A stretch of 54,674 bases of DNA from Subtercola sp. Z020 (GCF_002931235.1 NZ_PSTT01000064.1:1-54674); one strand, 5' to 3'; positions 19,943-29,184 are shown, numbered from the stretch's first letter. Made by a program: numbers and translations. The notes: generated from the letters alone by a model not told the origin.

Positions 19943-20882
19943 AGGCGACTTCGACCGGGTGCGCTATCACTGTAGCACCTTTGAAGTCCACGGCCAGTAC
20001 CCGTGAATCCCAGGGTGTCGTCGACGCCTTCGCCACCAGGTCGACCGCTTCGAGGCGCTGGCCCGGGTCGCTGCAGAGCACCAGGATGCTCGGCCCGGCA
20101 CCCGACACGACGGCCGGGAACCCCTCGGCGCGGAGCAGACGGATCAGCCGGTCCGTCTCGGGCATCGCGGCCGCGCGGTAGCTCTGGTGGAGCTTGTCTT
20201 CCGTGGCGGCGAACAGCAGCTCGGGGCTCTGGATGAGCGCGGCGATCAGCAGGGTCGAGCGCGACACGTTGAAGATCGCGTCTTCGTGCGGAACCGTCGC
20301 CGGCTGCAGGCTGCGGGCGAGAGCGGTCGACATGGTCGCCTGCGGCACGAGCACGAGCGGCGACACCCCGCGGTGCACGATCAGCTTCTTGAACTGTGGC
20401 CCCTCGGGGGTGACCCAGGCGATGGTGAGACCGCCGAAGAGGGCCGGGGCGACATTGTCGGGATGCCCTTCGAGCTCTGTCGCGCGGGCGAGCAGGCCGA
20501 GCGCGTCGATCTCGACGATGCCCTCCAGCAGCCCCTTCGCCGCCATGATGCCGCTCACGATGGCGGCGCCGGATGATCCGAGCCCCCGCCCGTGCGGAAT
20601 CGAGTTGCGCGCGATGAGGTCGAGGCCGGGCAGCGGCTGGTCGTAGGCCGCGAACGTGTGTGCGATGGAGCGCACGACCAGATTGGAGTCGTCGGTCGGC
20701 ACCTCGCCGGCACCGACACCACGAACATCCACCGACGCACGGGGCTCGTCACGCACGGTGACGGTCAGCTCGTCGTAGAGCGAGAGGGAGAGGCCCAGCG
20801 TGTCGAAGCCCGGGCCGAGGTTCGCCGACGTCGCCGGCACGCGCACGGAGACGCTCGTGCCGACGGGCAACCCACGGCTCAT
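19941..20882 (-). CDS. thrB: Homoserine kinase
   Basis: 313 aa, GHMP kinase family; phosphorylates homoserine for threonine synthesis. Motifs: VPATSANLGPGFDTLGLSLS at the N-terminus, the phosphate loop GRGLGSSGAAIVSG near residues 98-111, and VSGAGPSILVL near the C-terminus. ATG at 20882 overlaps the thrC stop (ATGA). It is the last gene of lysA-hom-thrC-thrB. Confidence 0.97.
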   Translation of the reverse strand: MSRGLPVGTSVSVRVPATSANLGPGFDTLGLSLSLYDELTVTVRDEPRASVDVRGVGAGEVPTDDSNLVVRSIAHTFAAYDQPLPGLDLIARNSIPHGRGLGSSGAAIVSGIMAAKGLLEGIVEIDALGLLARATELEGHPDNVAPALFGGLTIAWVTPEGPQFKKLIVHRGVSPLVLVPQATMSTALARSLQPATVPHEDAIFNVSRSTLLIAALIQSPELLFAATEDKLHQSYRAAAMPETDRLIRLLRAEGFPAVVSGAGPSILVLCSDPGQRLEAVDLVAKASTTPWDSRVLAVDFKGATVIAHPVEVA

Positions 20883-21985
20883 GCGGTCGCCTTGCTGAGG
20901 CCGAGCACTCCGGCGATCTCGGGAACGTCGACCGGAACGATCGTCGGTGTGATGTCGCTGCCGTCGGCCGCACGAAGGGCCCACTGCGGGTCTTTCAGGC
21001 CGTGGCCGGTGACGGTGAGAACGACGGTCGCGCCGGCCGGGATGGCTCCCGCCTCTGCACGCTCGAGGAGGCCTGCGACGCTGATCGCGGAGGCCGGTTC
21101 GACGAAGATGCCGACCTCGGCCGAGAGGATGCGGTGCGCCTCGAGGATGTGCGCGTCGGAGATGGCACCGAAGTAGCCGTCGCTCGTCTCGCGGGCCTCG
21201 GTGGCCAGCGCCCACGACGCAGGGTTGCCGATGCGGATGGCGCTGGCGATGGTCTCGGGCTGCTTCACGACGTGGCCGAGCACGATGGGGGCAGAACCCG
21301 CGGCCTGGAAGCCGAACATGCGGGGCAGTTTCGTGGTGGCGCCGCGCTCGAGCTCTTCGCGGTAGCCGCGGAAGTAGGCGGTGTAGTTGCCCGCATTGCC
21401 GACCGGCACGATGTGGAAGTCGGGCGCATCCTGCAGCACCTCGACGACCTCGAACGCGGCCGTCTTCTGGCCCTCGATGCGGTCGGGGTTCACTGAGTTC
21501 ACGAGGTGCACGGGGTAGTTCTCGGCGAGCTCGCGCGCGATGTCGAGGCAGTCGTCGAAGTTGCCCTGCACCTGCAGAAGCTCGGCGTCGTGGGCGATGG
21601 CCTGGCTGAGCTTGCCCATCGCGATCTTGCCCTCGGGCACCAGCACGGCGGCGGTGATGCCGGCGTGCGTCGCGTACGCGGCGGCCGAGGCCGAGGTGTT
21701 GCCGGTGGAGGCGCAGATGACGGCCTTCGCGCCGTGCTCGACGGCCTTCGAGATCGCCATCGTCATGCCGCGGTCTTTGAACGAGCCCGTCGGGTTCATG
21801 CCCTCGAACTTGACCCAGACCTTCGCGCCGGTGCGCGCGGAGAGCGCGGGCGCGGGAATGAGCGGAGTGCCACCCTCACCGAGCGTGATGACCGGCGTCG
21901 CCTCGGTGATGTTCAGGCGGTCTGCGTACTCGTGCAGCACGCCTCTCCACTGCCGGGACGGGATGCGGGGACTGTTCGGGGACAC
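20879..21985 (-). CDS. thrC: Threonine synthase
   Basis: 368 aa, a PLP enzyme converting O-phosphohomoserine to threonine. The Schiff-base lysine is Lys70 in NPTGSFKDRG and the phosphate-binding glycine loop GNAGNYTAYFRG is intact. GTG start at 21985 shares a base with the hom stop (TAGTG), and the 3' end overlaps thrB by four bases: tight translational coupling through the threonine branch. Confidence 0.97.
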   Translation of the reverse strand: MSPNSPRIPSRQWRGVLHEYADRLNITEATPVITLGEGGTPLIPAPALSARTGAKVWVKFEGMNPTGSFKDRGMTMAISKAVEHGAKAVICASTGNTSASAAAYATHAGITAAVLVPEGKIAMGKLSQAIAHDAELLQVQGNFDDCLDIARELAENYPVHLVNSVNPDRIEGQKTAAFEVVEVLQDAPDFHIVPVGNAGNYTAYFRGYREELERGATTKLPRMFGFQAAGSAPIVLGHVVKQPETIASAIRIGNPASWALATEARETSDGYFGAISDAHILEAHRILSAEVGIFVEPASAISVAGLLERAEAGAIPAGATVVLTVTGHGLKDPQWALRAADGSDITPTIVPVDVPEIAGVLGLSKATA

Positions 21986-23310
21986 TAGGCTCCTTCAACT
22001 CTCATGACGGATGTCACGGTGGCAACGGCGGCATTCCCGGCAAGGGAGGCCACGGTGGCCGCAAGGGCCTCCTCGCTCGCCCTGTGCGTGACAATCACTA
22101 GGGTAGCGGTGATGTGTTCCGCACCCGGTGCCGCCGCGGCGGCGGGTGACTGTTCGAGCGTCTCGACCGACACATCGTGGTCGCTGAAGACGCCGGCGAT
22201 CTTCGCGAGCACACCCGTGGCATCCACCACCTCGATCGTGATCTGGTAGCGCGTCTGCACCTTGCCGATCTCGACGACGGGCAGGGAGGCGGTGAGCGAT
22301 TCGGCGACACCCGGGCCGCCGGCGACGTGGCGACGGGCCGCAGAGACCAGGTCGCCGAGCACAGCCGAGGCGGTTTCGAGCCCGCCGGCACCGGCGCCGT
22401 AGAACATCAGGTCGCCGGCGGCCTCCGCTTCGACGAAGACCGCGTTCTTGGCGCCGTGCACGGCGGCGAGCGGGTGCAGCCTCGACACCAGCGCGGGATG
22501 CACGCGGGCCGCGATGCCCTCGCTGCCGGTGACCGGGTCGACCACGCGTTCGCAGATGGCGAGCAGTTTCACGACGTAACCGGCCCGGCGGGCGCGCTCG
22601 ACCTGCTCGGCGGTGACGCCGGTGATGCCCTCCCGGTACACGGCCTCGACGGGAACGGCCGAGTGGAACGCGAGGCGGGCGAGGATGGCTGCCTTCTGCG
22701 CGGCGTCGTAGCCCTCGATGTCCGCCGTCGGGTCGGCCTCGGCGTAGCCCAGCGCTGTCGCGGTCGCGAGGGCGCCTTCGAGGGTGTCGCCGTCGACATC
22801 CATCCGGTCGAGGATGAAGTTGGTCGTTCCGTTGACGATGCCGAGGATGCGCTTGACCCGGTCGCCGGCGAGGCTGTCGCGGAGAGGCCGGATGATCGGG
22901 ATGGCGCCGCCCGCCGCCGCCTCGTAGAACAGCTGGGCGCCGACCTGCTCGGCGGCCTCGAACAGCTCGGTGCCGTGCAGGGCCAGCAGCGCCTTGTTGC
23001 CGGTGACCACGTCGGCGCCGGAGTTCAGCGACTTCAGGATGTAGCTGCGGGCCGGCTCGATGCCGCCCATCAGCTCGATCACGATGTCGGCGGAGAGGAT
23101 GAGCGACTCGGCGTCGGTGGTGAACAGGTCGCGCGGAAGGTTCACGGCACGCTCGGCGTCGACGTCGCGAACCGCGATGCCGACCAGCTCGAGGCCGGCT
23201 CCCACGCGGGAGGCGAGTTCGTCGCCGTGCTCCAGCAGCAGTTCGGCGACCCGGGAACCGACGCTGCCGGCGCCGAGGAGGGCGATCTTGAGGTTGCGGT
23301 ATTCGATCAT
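21985..23310 (-). CDS. hom: Homoserine dehydrogenase
   Basis: 441 aa. Reduces aspartate semialdehyde to homoserine, feeding threonine and (with metX/metY elsewhere in this window) methionine. NAD(P)-binding GAGSVG is at 13-18, the catalytic domain has VVTGNKALLALHG and YAEADPTADIEG, and a C-terminal ACT domain (about 350-441) suggests feedback inhibition by threonine. Its ATG overlaps the lysA stop (ATGA). Confidence 0.97.
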   Translation of the reverse strand: MIEYRNLKIALLGAGSVGSRVAELLLEHGDELASRVGAGLELVGIAVRDVDAERAVNLPRDLFTTDAESLILSADIVIELMGGIEPARSYILKSLNSGADVVTGNKALLALHGTELFEAAEQVGAQLFYEAAAGGAIPIIRPLRDSLAGDRVKRILGIVNGTTNFILDRMDVDGDTLEGALATATALGYAEADPTADIEGYDAAQKAAILARLAFHSAVPVEAVYREGITGVTAEQVERARRAGYVVKLLAICERVVDPVTGSEGIAARVHPALVSRLHPLAAVHGAKNAVFVEAEAAGDLMFYGAGAGGLETASAVLGDLVSAARRHVAGGPGVAESLTASLPVVEIGKVQTRYQITIEVVDATGVLAKIAGVFSDHDVSVETLEQSPAAAAAPGAEHITATLVIVTHRASEEALAATVASLAGNAAVATVTSVMRVEGA

Positions 23311-24854
23311 GAGGCTCTCTGTGCTGCTGGTGCTGGAGTGGGCGCTGCCACGGTGGGCTCTGCGGTCGTGGCCCTGCGGGTCGCCGAGGCGATGCCCGGG
23401 TCGCGCGCGAGCAGGTCGTCGATGCTCTCGCCGCGCATGATCAGCCGGGCCTCGCCGTTCGACACGGCGACGACGGCCGGGCGGCCCAGGTAGTTGTAGT
23501 TGCTCGACAGCGACCAGCAGTAGGCACCGGTCGCGGCGACCGCGAGGGTGTCGCCCGGCTGCACATCGCCCGGCAGATAGTCGGCGTAGACGACGATGTC
23601 GCCGCTCTCGCAGTGCTTGCCCGCGACGCGCACCAGGGCCGGCTCGGCAGCCGACACGCGGTTCGCCAGGCGAACGGTGTAGTCGGCTCCGTAGAGGGCC
23701 GGCCGGGCGTTGTCGCTCATGCCGCCGTCGACGCTGACGTAGGTTCGCACGGCGGTCGCGGGCTCCGGATGCCCGGGGGCAGGTCGCTCGTTCGGCGCCG
23801 GCTGCTCATCCGGTGTGCGCGCATCGACAACCGCCTCGGCGATGCTCACCGTCACGGGCTTGATCGTGCCGACCGTGTAGAGCGTCACCGCCGAAGGGCC
23901 GATGATGACGCGGCCCGGCTCGAAGGCCAGGCGCGGAACCGGGATGCCGAGCCGCTCGCACTCACTCGACACGATGTCGGCGATGCGGCGGGCCAGCTCG
24001 TCGACCGGGGTGGGGTCGTCGGCCGTCGTGTAGGCGATTCCGAAGCCGCCGCCGAGGTTCAGCTCGGGGATGTCGCCACCGGCAAGGAGGTCGGCGTGGA
24101 GGGCCAGCAGGCGGGCGGCGGACTCAGAGAACCCGTCTGAGCCGAAGATCTGCGACCCGATGTGGCAGTGCAGGCCGAGAAAGCGGAGCGACGGGTGGCT
24201 GCGGATGCTCGCGACCACGCCGGGCGCCTCCGACAGCCCGATGCCGAACTTCTGGTCTTCGTGGGCGGTGGCGAGAAAGTCGTGGGTGTGCGCGTGAACG
24301 CCGCTGTTCACCCGGAGCCGCACGGCCTGCACGCGGCCGTGGCGCTCCGCCGCCGCCGCGATGCGCTCGACCTCGATGGGGCTGTCGACCACGATCGCGC
24401 CGACGCCCGCCTCGACGGCCTCGTCGATCTCGGCGACCGACTTGTTGTTGCCGTGGTAGCCCATGCGGGCGGGGGCCACGCCTGCGGCGCGGGCGACGGC
24501 GAACTCCCCCGCGCTGCAGACGTCGAGGCTGAGGCCCTCTGCGGCCATCCACTCGGCGACGGCGGCGCTGAGGAACGCTTTGGCGGCGTAATAGACGGTC
24601 ACACCCGAGCCGATGCGGGCGGTCTCGCGCTCGAACGCCTCGCGGAACGCGCGGGCCCGGCCCCGGGCATCCCGCTCGTCGACGACGTAGAGCGGGGTGC
24701 CGAAGGAGCGTACGAGACCGGAGGCGGGCACCCCGGCGAGTTCGAGTTCGCCGGTACCGGAGCGGGCGGAGTTGGTCGGCCAGACCGCACGCGGCAGGTC
24801 GTTGGCGTCATCGGGCCGGCTCAGCCACTCGGGCGCGAGCGGATTGGCAGTCAT
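23307..24854 (-). CDS. lysA: Diaminopimelate decarboxylase
   Basis: 515 aa, fold-III PLP enzyme making lysine from meso-diaminopimelate. The PLP lysine is Lys92 in YYAAKAFLSAA; GGGFGIAY binds phosphate; the GKHCESGDIV segment supplies the second-subunit active-site cysteine. A Pro/Glu/Ala-rich insertion of about 20 residues sits between DARTPDEQ and TYVSVDGGMSDN. ATG at 24854 is chosen; the frame stays open for another 34 codons upstream without family similarity. It is first in a four-gene overlapping operon. Confidence 0.95.
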   Translation of the reverse strand: MTANPLAPEWLSRPDDANDLPRAVWPTNSARSGTGELELAGVPASGLVRSFGTPLYVVDERDARGRARAFREAFERETARIGSGVTVYYAAKAFLSAAVAEWMAAEGLSLDVCSAGEFAVARAAGVAPARMGYHGNNKSVAEIDEAVEAGVGAIVVDSPIEVERIAAAAERHGRVQAVRLRVNSGVHAHTHDFLATAHEDQKFGIGLSEAPGVVASIRSHPSLRFLGLHCHIGSQIFGSDGFSESAARLLALHADLLAGGDIPELNLGGGFGIAYTTADDPTPVDELARRIADIVSSECERLGIPVPRLAFEPGRVIIGPSAVTLYTVGTIKPVTVSIAEAVVDARTPDEQPAPNERPAPGHPEPATAVRTYVSVDGGMSDNARPALYGADYTVRLANRVSAAEPALVRVAGKHCESGDIVVYADYLPGDVQPGDTLAVAATGAYCWSLSSNYNYLGRPAVVAVSNGEARLIMRGESIDDLLARDPGIASATRRATTAEPTVAAPTPAPAAQRAS

Positions 24855-24938
24855 CGGGAGTCTTTCGAAAGGAGCGGGCAAGCGCGTCGGGGGTATCAAA
24901 ACCCTATCGGAAGCCCGGATGGGATGGCGGCCCGAGCG

Positions 24939-24967
24939 TCGACAGAGGCTGAGCATTCCTCTATACT
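24939..24967 (+). promoter_or_regulatory. Sigma-70-type promoter of leaderless lipoprotein gene
   Basis: TCGACA (24939-24944), 17 bases, TATACT (24962-24967), then six bases to the ATG at 24974. It is the best promoter match in the window and implies a transcript starting at the start codon. Confidence 0.7.
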
Positions 24968-24973
24968 GAGCTT

Positions 24974-25324
24974 ATGTCGAGATCACGTGTTGTGCGGCCG
25001 TTGACGGCCCTCCTGTTCGCTGCGTTCGTGCTGCCGTTCGCGCTGGCGGGGTGCAGCGGCAGCGGCACCCTGATGATGCCCGCCGAGGAGTTCGCCGGGC
25101 ACGTCGCCGACGTGATGGTCGACCAGGAGAAGATTCCGCGGCCCATCGTCACCTGCGGCGACAAGCCGATCGCGATCGTCGAGAACGCAACGGTGCACTG
25201 CTTCTTCAGCGCCACCGAGACGCCGACGGTGCTCTACGACTCGGTGACCACCATCAGCAACGTGAAGGGCGCCGACTTCCACATCGTCACGAAGGTCGAC
25301 GCCGAGCCCCAGCCCGCCGAGTGA
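24974..25324 (+). CDS. Small lipoprotein, DUF4333-like
   Basis: 116 aa. A positively charged N-terminus and hydrophobic helix end in the lipobox LAGC (Cys26), so it is predicted to be lipid-anchored outside the membrane. The mature part has two cysteines in VTCGDKPIAIVENATVHCFF, the spacing and pattern of DUF4333-type actinobacterial exported proteins. No enzymatic motif. It is leaderless from a strong promoter and followed after 7 bp by a paralogue, suggesting a tandem duplication. Confidence 0.75.
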   Translation: MSRSRVVRPLTALLFAAFVLPFALAGCSGSGTLMMPAEEFAGHVADVMVDQEKIPRPIVTCGDKPIAIVENATVHCFFSATETPTVLYDSVTTISNVKGADFHIVTKVDAEPQPAE

Positions 25325-25331
25325 CCCGCGC

Positions 25332-25721
25332 ATGCTCGACCTCCACCCGCCCGTCGCCCTGAAGGCTCGCCCGAGCGCCCGCAGAACGGTCGGGTGGGTC
25401 GCCCTGTCCCTCCTCTCGCTGGGATGCCTCACCGGGCTCTTCGCCTCTCAGCCTCCCGCGCCCCGCATCTCCGCCGCCCAGCTGGCCGAGCGGGTGCGGG
25501 TCGTGGCGATGGCCAAGTCGGGCATGTCGTGGACGCCGGTCGTCGACTGCGGCGAGAAGGACCTCGACGTCTTCGCGGGCCGGGTCGTCCACTGCGACGT
25601 CTGGGACGTCGCAGATCCGCAGACCGTCTACGACGCGGAGGCGATTCTCGGTGCACCCGACGGGTCGACGAACATCAGCATGGGGGTGTACGTCGACGCC
25701 GTGCCGAAGAAACGCCGCTGA
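25332..25721 (+). CDS. Membrane-anchored DUF4333-like paralogue
   Basis: 129 aa. One hydrophobic segment at about 20-40 (GWVALSLLSLGCLTGLFA) serves as signal or anchor; the LSLGC context is a poor lipobox. The extracytoplasmic part repeats the upstream protein's pattern: VVDCGEKDLDVFAGRVVHCDVW, then QTVYDAEAIL against its neighbour's TVLYDSVTTI. The two were probably made by duplication and then diverged. Function unknown. Confidence 0.65.
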   Translation: MLDLHPPVALKARPSARRTVGWVALSLLSLGCLTGLFASQPPAPRISAAQLAERVRVVAMAKSGMSWTPVVDCGEKDLDVFAGRVVHCDVWDVADPQTVYDAEAILGAPDGSTNISMGVYVDAVPKKRR

Positions 25722-25730
25722 GCAGGTGCG

Positions 25731-25820
25731 GGGTCGGTTGGCCAGGTCGGTTGGCGGGGACGGTTGGCCGGGTCAGTTGGCGGGGTCAGTTGGCGGGATC
25801 GGTCGCCGAGGTCGGTCGCC
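25731..25820. repeat. Short tandem repeats between convergent genes
   Basis: About six or seven degenerate copies of GGTCGGTTGGC-like units (15-16 bp period) fill the space between the stops of the paralogue gene and the LmeA-like gene. The repeat is noncoding and could act as a terminator or simply be an expanded minisatellite. Confidence 0.7.
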
Positions 25821-25825
25821 GGAGG

Positions 25826-26596
25826 TCAGTTGCAGGCGCCGGGGGTGCGGAGGGCGTCGGGGGTGAGGAGGAGGTTCGCGGCCTCGGCGGTGACCTGCAC
25901 GTGGCCGGCGGTCGGCGTGATGGCGGTGAGCTGCACGCCCTGCGGGATGTACTTCGCCACACAGATCGGAACGGGCTTCGCGACGACCGCCTTCAGCGCT
26001 CCGCTGACGTCGACGTTGGCGGAGCCCGCGCGCAGGTTGGCGCCGCTCGGGGTCAGCAGAACATCCGGCCCGCTCGGAGCCGCCGATGCCGTCACGTCGT
26101 AGCCCAGCCTGAGCCCGAAGATGTCGAACGAACCCGAATAACCGACGGTGCCGTCGCCGAGCACGACCTCGTCCGAGCCGGGGATGCTGACGAACGAGTT
26201 CACCGCCTGCTGCGACAGGTCGAGCGTGGCGGAGACGTGGGCGACCGGCTTCGCCGAGTCGGTCGGCACCCCGTTCGCCACCACGGTCGCCGCAACCGGC
26301 ACACCGTCGACGCTCAGATCGTCGGAGGTGAGCGTGACTTCGTCGAACGACCCGGCCACGTACTGCAGCAGGAACGACCCTCCACCGATCGACACCGCGA
26401 CGTCACCGGCCACGTTCGCCGGCAGGCTCTCGTCGATCTTCTGCCTGACCTGCCCCTCGGCGTAGGCGCGCAGCCCCACGTCGAGCACCACGACGACGAC
26501 GGCCAGCAGCACCACCACCACCGCGACGATCGCGATGACCTTCGAGCGTCTCGAGAACCGTCGGGCCGGGCGGGGCGGGCGGGGCGGTTGCGTCAT
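25826..26596 (-). CDS. LmeA-like (DUF2993) secreted or anchored lipid-binding protein
   Basis: 256 aa. A basic Pro/Arg N-terminus precedes one strong membrane helix (about 20-42), then an extracytoplasmic domain with the DUF2993 pattern: GGGSFLLQYVAGSFDEVTL near 70-90 and the closing GVQLTAITPTAGHVQVTAEA. Mycobacterial LmeA binds phospholipids and supports lipomannan elongation, so a cell-envelope role is inferred. The ATG at 26596 is six bases downstream of TAGGGT, whose first three bases are also the argS stop codon. Confidence 0.78.
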   Translation of the reverse strand: MTQPPRPPRPARRFSRRSKVIAIVAVVVVLLAVVVVVLDVGLRAYAEGQVRQKIDESLPANVAGDVAVSIGGGSFLLQYVAGSFDEVTLTSDDLSVDGVPVAATVVANGVPTDSAKPVAHVSATLDLSQQAVNSFVSIPGSDEVVLGDGTVGYSGSFDIFGLRLGYDVTASAAPSGPDVLLTPSGANLRAGSANVDVSGALKAVVAKPVPICVAKYIPQGVQLTAITPTAGHVQVTAEAANLLLTPDALRTPGACN

Positions 26597-26602
26597 GCGG
26601 CG

Positions 26603-26608
26603 ACCCTA
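26603..26608 (-). promoter_or_regulatory. -10 box of the LmeA-like gene, overlapping the argS stop
   Basis: TAGGGT, six bases, ATG (26596). TAG is the argS termination codon. Leaderless geometry. Confidence 0.45.
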
Positions 26609-28267
26609 CATGCGATCGGGCGCGGAGACGCCGAGCAGGCCCAGCCCGTTGCGGATCACCTGGCCCGTCGCGTCGTTCAGCCACAGCCGCGTGCGGTGCA
26701 GGTCGGTGACCGGCTCGTCGCCGAGCGGCAGCACCCGGCAGCTCGCGTACCAGCGGTGGTAGTGACCGGCGACCTCTTCGAGGTAGCGCGCCACGCGGTG
26801 CGGCTCCCGCAGCTCGGCGGACTGCGCGACGATGCGCGGCAGCTCCTGCAGCGAGCCGAGCAGCTCGGTCTCGGTCTCGTGGGTCAGCAGCCCGGGCTCG
26901 AAGGCGCTGCGGTCGACGCCCGCCGCCGCGGCGTTCTTCGCGACCGACCGGGTGCGCGAGTGCGCGTACTGCACGTAGAAGACGGGGTTGTCGTTCGTAC
27001 GCTCCCTCAGCTTCTCACCGTCGAGGGAGAGCGGTGAGTCGGCCGGATATCGGGCGAGCGAGTACCGCAGGGCATCCGCCCCCACCCAGTTGAGCAGGTC
27101 GTCGAGCTCGACGATGTTGCCGGCGCGCTTGGAGAGCTTCGCCCCGTTCAGGTTCACCAGCTGGCCGATCAGAATGGAGATGTTCACATGGGGGTCGTCG
27201 CCCGCAGCGGCCGCGAGCGCCTTCAGCCGACCGACGTAGCCGTGGTGGTCTGCCCCGAGCAGGTAGATCTTCTCGGTGAACCCGCGATCCTTCTTGTTCA
27301 GGTAGTAGGCCGCGTCGGCCGCGAAGTAGGTGGTGATGCCGTTGCCACGGGTCAGGACGCGGTCTTTGTCGTCGCCGAAGTCGGTGGTGCGAACCCAGAC
27401 GGCGTCATCCTTCTCGTACACGTGGCCCTGTTCGGCGAGCCGCACGGCCGCATCGTCGATCAGGCTCTTGCCGGTGGCAGGGTCGAGCGCGTGCAAGGTG
27501 CGCTCCGAGAAGAACACGTCGAAGTGCACGTTGAAGTTCTCCAGCGAGGTCTTGATCTCCTCGAGCTGCTGCAGGTACCCGAGGTCGCGCGCCAGCGCGA
27601 TCGCCTCGTCGTTCGGCAGCGAGACCAGATCCGGAGCCTTCTCGAGAACGTGCGCGGCGAGCGACTGGATGTACGGGCCCGGGTAGCCGTTCTCGGGCGT
27701 CGGCTCCCCCTTGGCTGCTGCCAGGATCGAGGCTCCGAAGTTGTCCATCTGGCTGCCGGCGTCGTTGATGTAGTACTCGGTTGTCACGTCGGCACCGGAT
27801 GCGCGGAGCACCCGGGCGATCGCGTCGCCGAGAGCGGCCCAGCGCGTGTGCCCGATGTGCAGCGGGCCCGTGGGGTTCGCCGAGACGAACTCCATGTTGA
27901 CGCTCAGGCCGGCGAGCACCGTCGTGCGGCCGTAGGCGTCGCCCTGGTTCAGGATGCTGCGGGCGACCTCGCCGGCTGCGGCGGTGTCGAGGGTGATGTT
28001 GATGAAGCCCGGGCCGGCGATGTCGACACCGGCGACGCCCTCGACCGACTCGATGCCCGCGCGGAGCTCCTCGGCGAACGCGCGGGGGTTCGAGCCGATG
28101 CGCTTGGCGAGCTTCATGGCGATATTCGACGTCCAGTCGCCGTGGTCGCGGTTGCGCGGGCGCTCCAGAAGCACGTCGCCGACGGTGATGGTCACGTCTG
28201 ACCCGCGCTCGGCGAGTCGGGCGGTCACGATGTCGAACAGAACGCTGGAGAGGGCTTCGGGAGTCAC
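26606..28267 (-). CDS. argS: Arginyl-tRNA synthetase
   Basis: 553 aa, class I synthetase. The HIGH motif is at 137-140 (NPTGPLHIGHTRW); the KMSKS region is KLSKRAG, typical of ArgRS lacking the canonical form. The C-terminal anticodon-binding DALR domain ends the protein. GTG at 28267 matches the usual N-terminus (TPEALSSVLFDIV) and lies eight bases after TAGACT. In many actinobacteria argS adjoins lysA; here the LmeA-like gene and two exported-protein genes intervene. Confidence 0.97.
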   Translation of the reverse strand: MTPEALSSVLFDIVTARLAERGSDVTITVGDVLLERPRNRDHGDWTSNIAMKLAKRIGSNPRAFAEELRAGIESVEGVAGVDIAGPGFINITLDTAAAGEVARSILNQGDAYGRTTVLAGLSVNMEFVSANPTGPLHIGHTRWAALGDAIARVLRASGADVTTEYYINDAGSQMDNFGASILAAAKGEPTPENGYPGPYIQSLAAHVLEKAPDLVSLPNDEAIALARDLGYLQQLEEIKTSLENFNVHFDVFFSERTLHALDPATGKSLIDDAAVRLAEQGHVYEKDDAVWVRTTDFGDDKDRVLTRGNGITTYFAADAAYYLNKKDRGFTEKIYLLGADHHGYVGRLKALAAAAGDDPHVNISILIGQLVNLNGAKLSKRAGNIVELDDLLNWVGADALRYSLARYPADSPLSLDGEKLRERTNDNPVFYVQYAHSRTRSVAKNAAAAGVDRSAFEPGLLTHETETELLGSLQELPRIVAQSAELREPHRVARYLEEVAGHYHRWYASCRVLPLGDEPVTDLHRTRLWLNDATGQVIRNGLGLLGVSAPDRM

Positions 28268-28275
28268 GGGTGACA

Positions 28276-28281
28276 AGTCTA
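28276..28281 (-). promoter_or_regulatory. -10 box upstream of argS
   Basis: TAGACT with eight bases to the GTG start, and no Shine-Dalgarno sequence. Leaderless or near-leaderless geometry. Confidence 0.4.
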
Positions 28282-28310
28282 TCCGTGCCGGGGCATCCGC
28301 CCTCCGGGGG

Positions 28311-29105
28311 TCAGTGCAGCTGCACGAGTTCGCGGGTGTCGTCGATCGGCAGGGCATCCGCCGTCGCCGTCACCTCGAGCTCGCGCAGCATCAGCCAGCC
28401 GCCGTGGTTGGTGAGGAAGGCGGTGTCCGCGGCATCCCGCCCCGTCGCGATGCGCACCAGGCTCTGCCGCGGGGCGAGCGCCGTCGCATCGACGACGAAC
28501 CACTCACCGTCGACGTAGGCCTCGGCGACCGCGTGGAAGTCCATCGGGCTGAGCCCGGGCGCGTAGACCGAGACGAGGCGCGCCGGAATGTCGAGCCCGC
28601 GCAGCAGGGTGATCACGAGGTGCGCGTAGTCTCGGCAGACCCCGCGGCGGCTCAGCAGCGTCTGGATGGCGCCGTCGGTCGGCAGGCTCGACCCCGGCAC
28701 GTAGTTCAGCTTCTCCCCCACCCACGAGCTCACGCTGTCGAGCAGCATGCGGCCCGACAGCCCCTGGAACTCGGAACGCGCAGTCGGCAGCAACGTATCG
28801 GACTCGCAGTACCGGCTCGGGCGCAGGTACGTGATCAGGTCGTTCTTCGTGACGGGCGCCTGGGCGCTGCCTCCGTCGACGACGGCCCGGTAGTCGAGCG
28901 TCAGGCGCCCGGCGTCGGCGTCGAACTCGTGCAGGCGGGTTCCGTGCACGTCGAGCACGTCCACGGGGGTGATCGGATGCCCGTTCCAGCTGTACTCGAC
29001 CCGCTCCGATTCGAGGCTGAGGCCCGCGGCCGCAGCAATGGAGAACACGAGGTTCGCGGGGGCGTCGAGATCGCAGACGATGTGGGCGCTGACCGTTCGC
29101 TTCAT
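28311..29105 (-). CDS. Transglutaminase-like cysteine protease-fold protein
   Basis: 264 aa. The C-terminal half is a transglutaminase-core domain with a complete triad: Cys157 in RRGVCRDYAHL, His191 in MDFHAVAEAYV and Asp206 in VVDATAL. The N-terminal beta-rich region (1-110) is the usual partner in bacterial members. There is no signal peptide, so it is cytoplasmic; substrates of this group are mostly unknown. ATG at 29105 is chosen over an upstream extension that runs into the tRNA promoter region. Confidence 0.85.
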   Translation of the reverse strand: MKRTVSAHIVCDLDAPANLVFSIAAAAGLSLESERVEYSWNGHPITPVDVLDVHGTRLHEFDADAGRLTLDYRAVVDGGSAQAPVTKNDLITYLRPSRYCESDTLLPTARSEFQGLSGRMLLDSVSSWVGEKLNYVPGSSLPTDGAIQTLLSRRGVCRDYAHLVITLLRGLDIPARLVSVYAPGLSPMDFHAVAEAYVDGEWFVVDATALAPRQSLVRIATGRDAADTAFLTNHGGWLMLRELEVTATADALPIDDTRELVQLH

Positions 29106-29184
29106 GCTCCGATCCTGCCATGTCGCGCGCGGCCCGCTGCACGGGGTGCCGCCCGGCCGGTGGTAGTCTGTACAACGCACTCCT

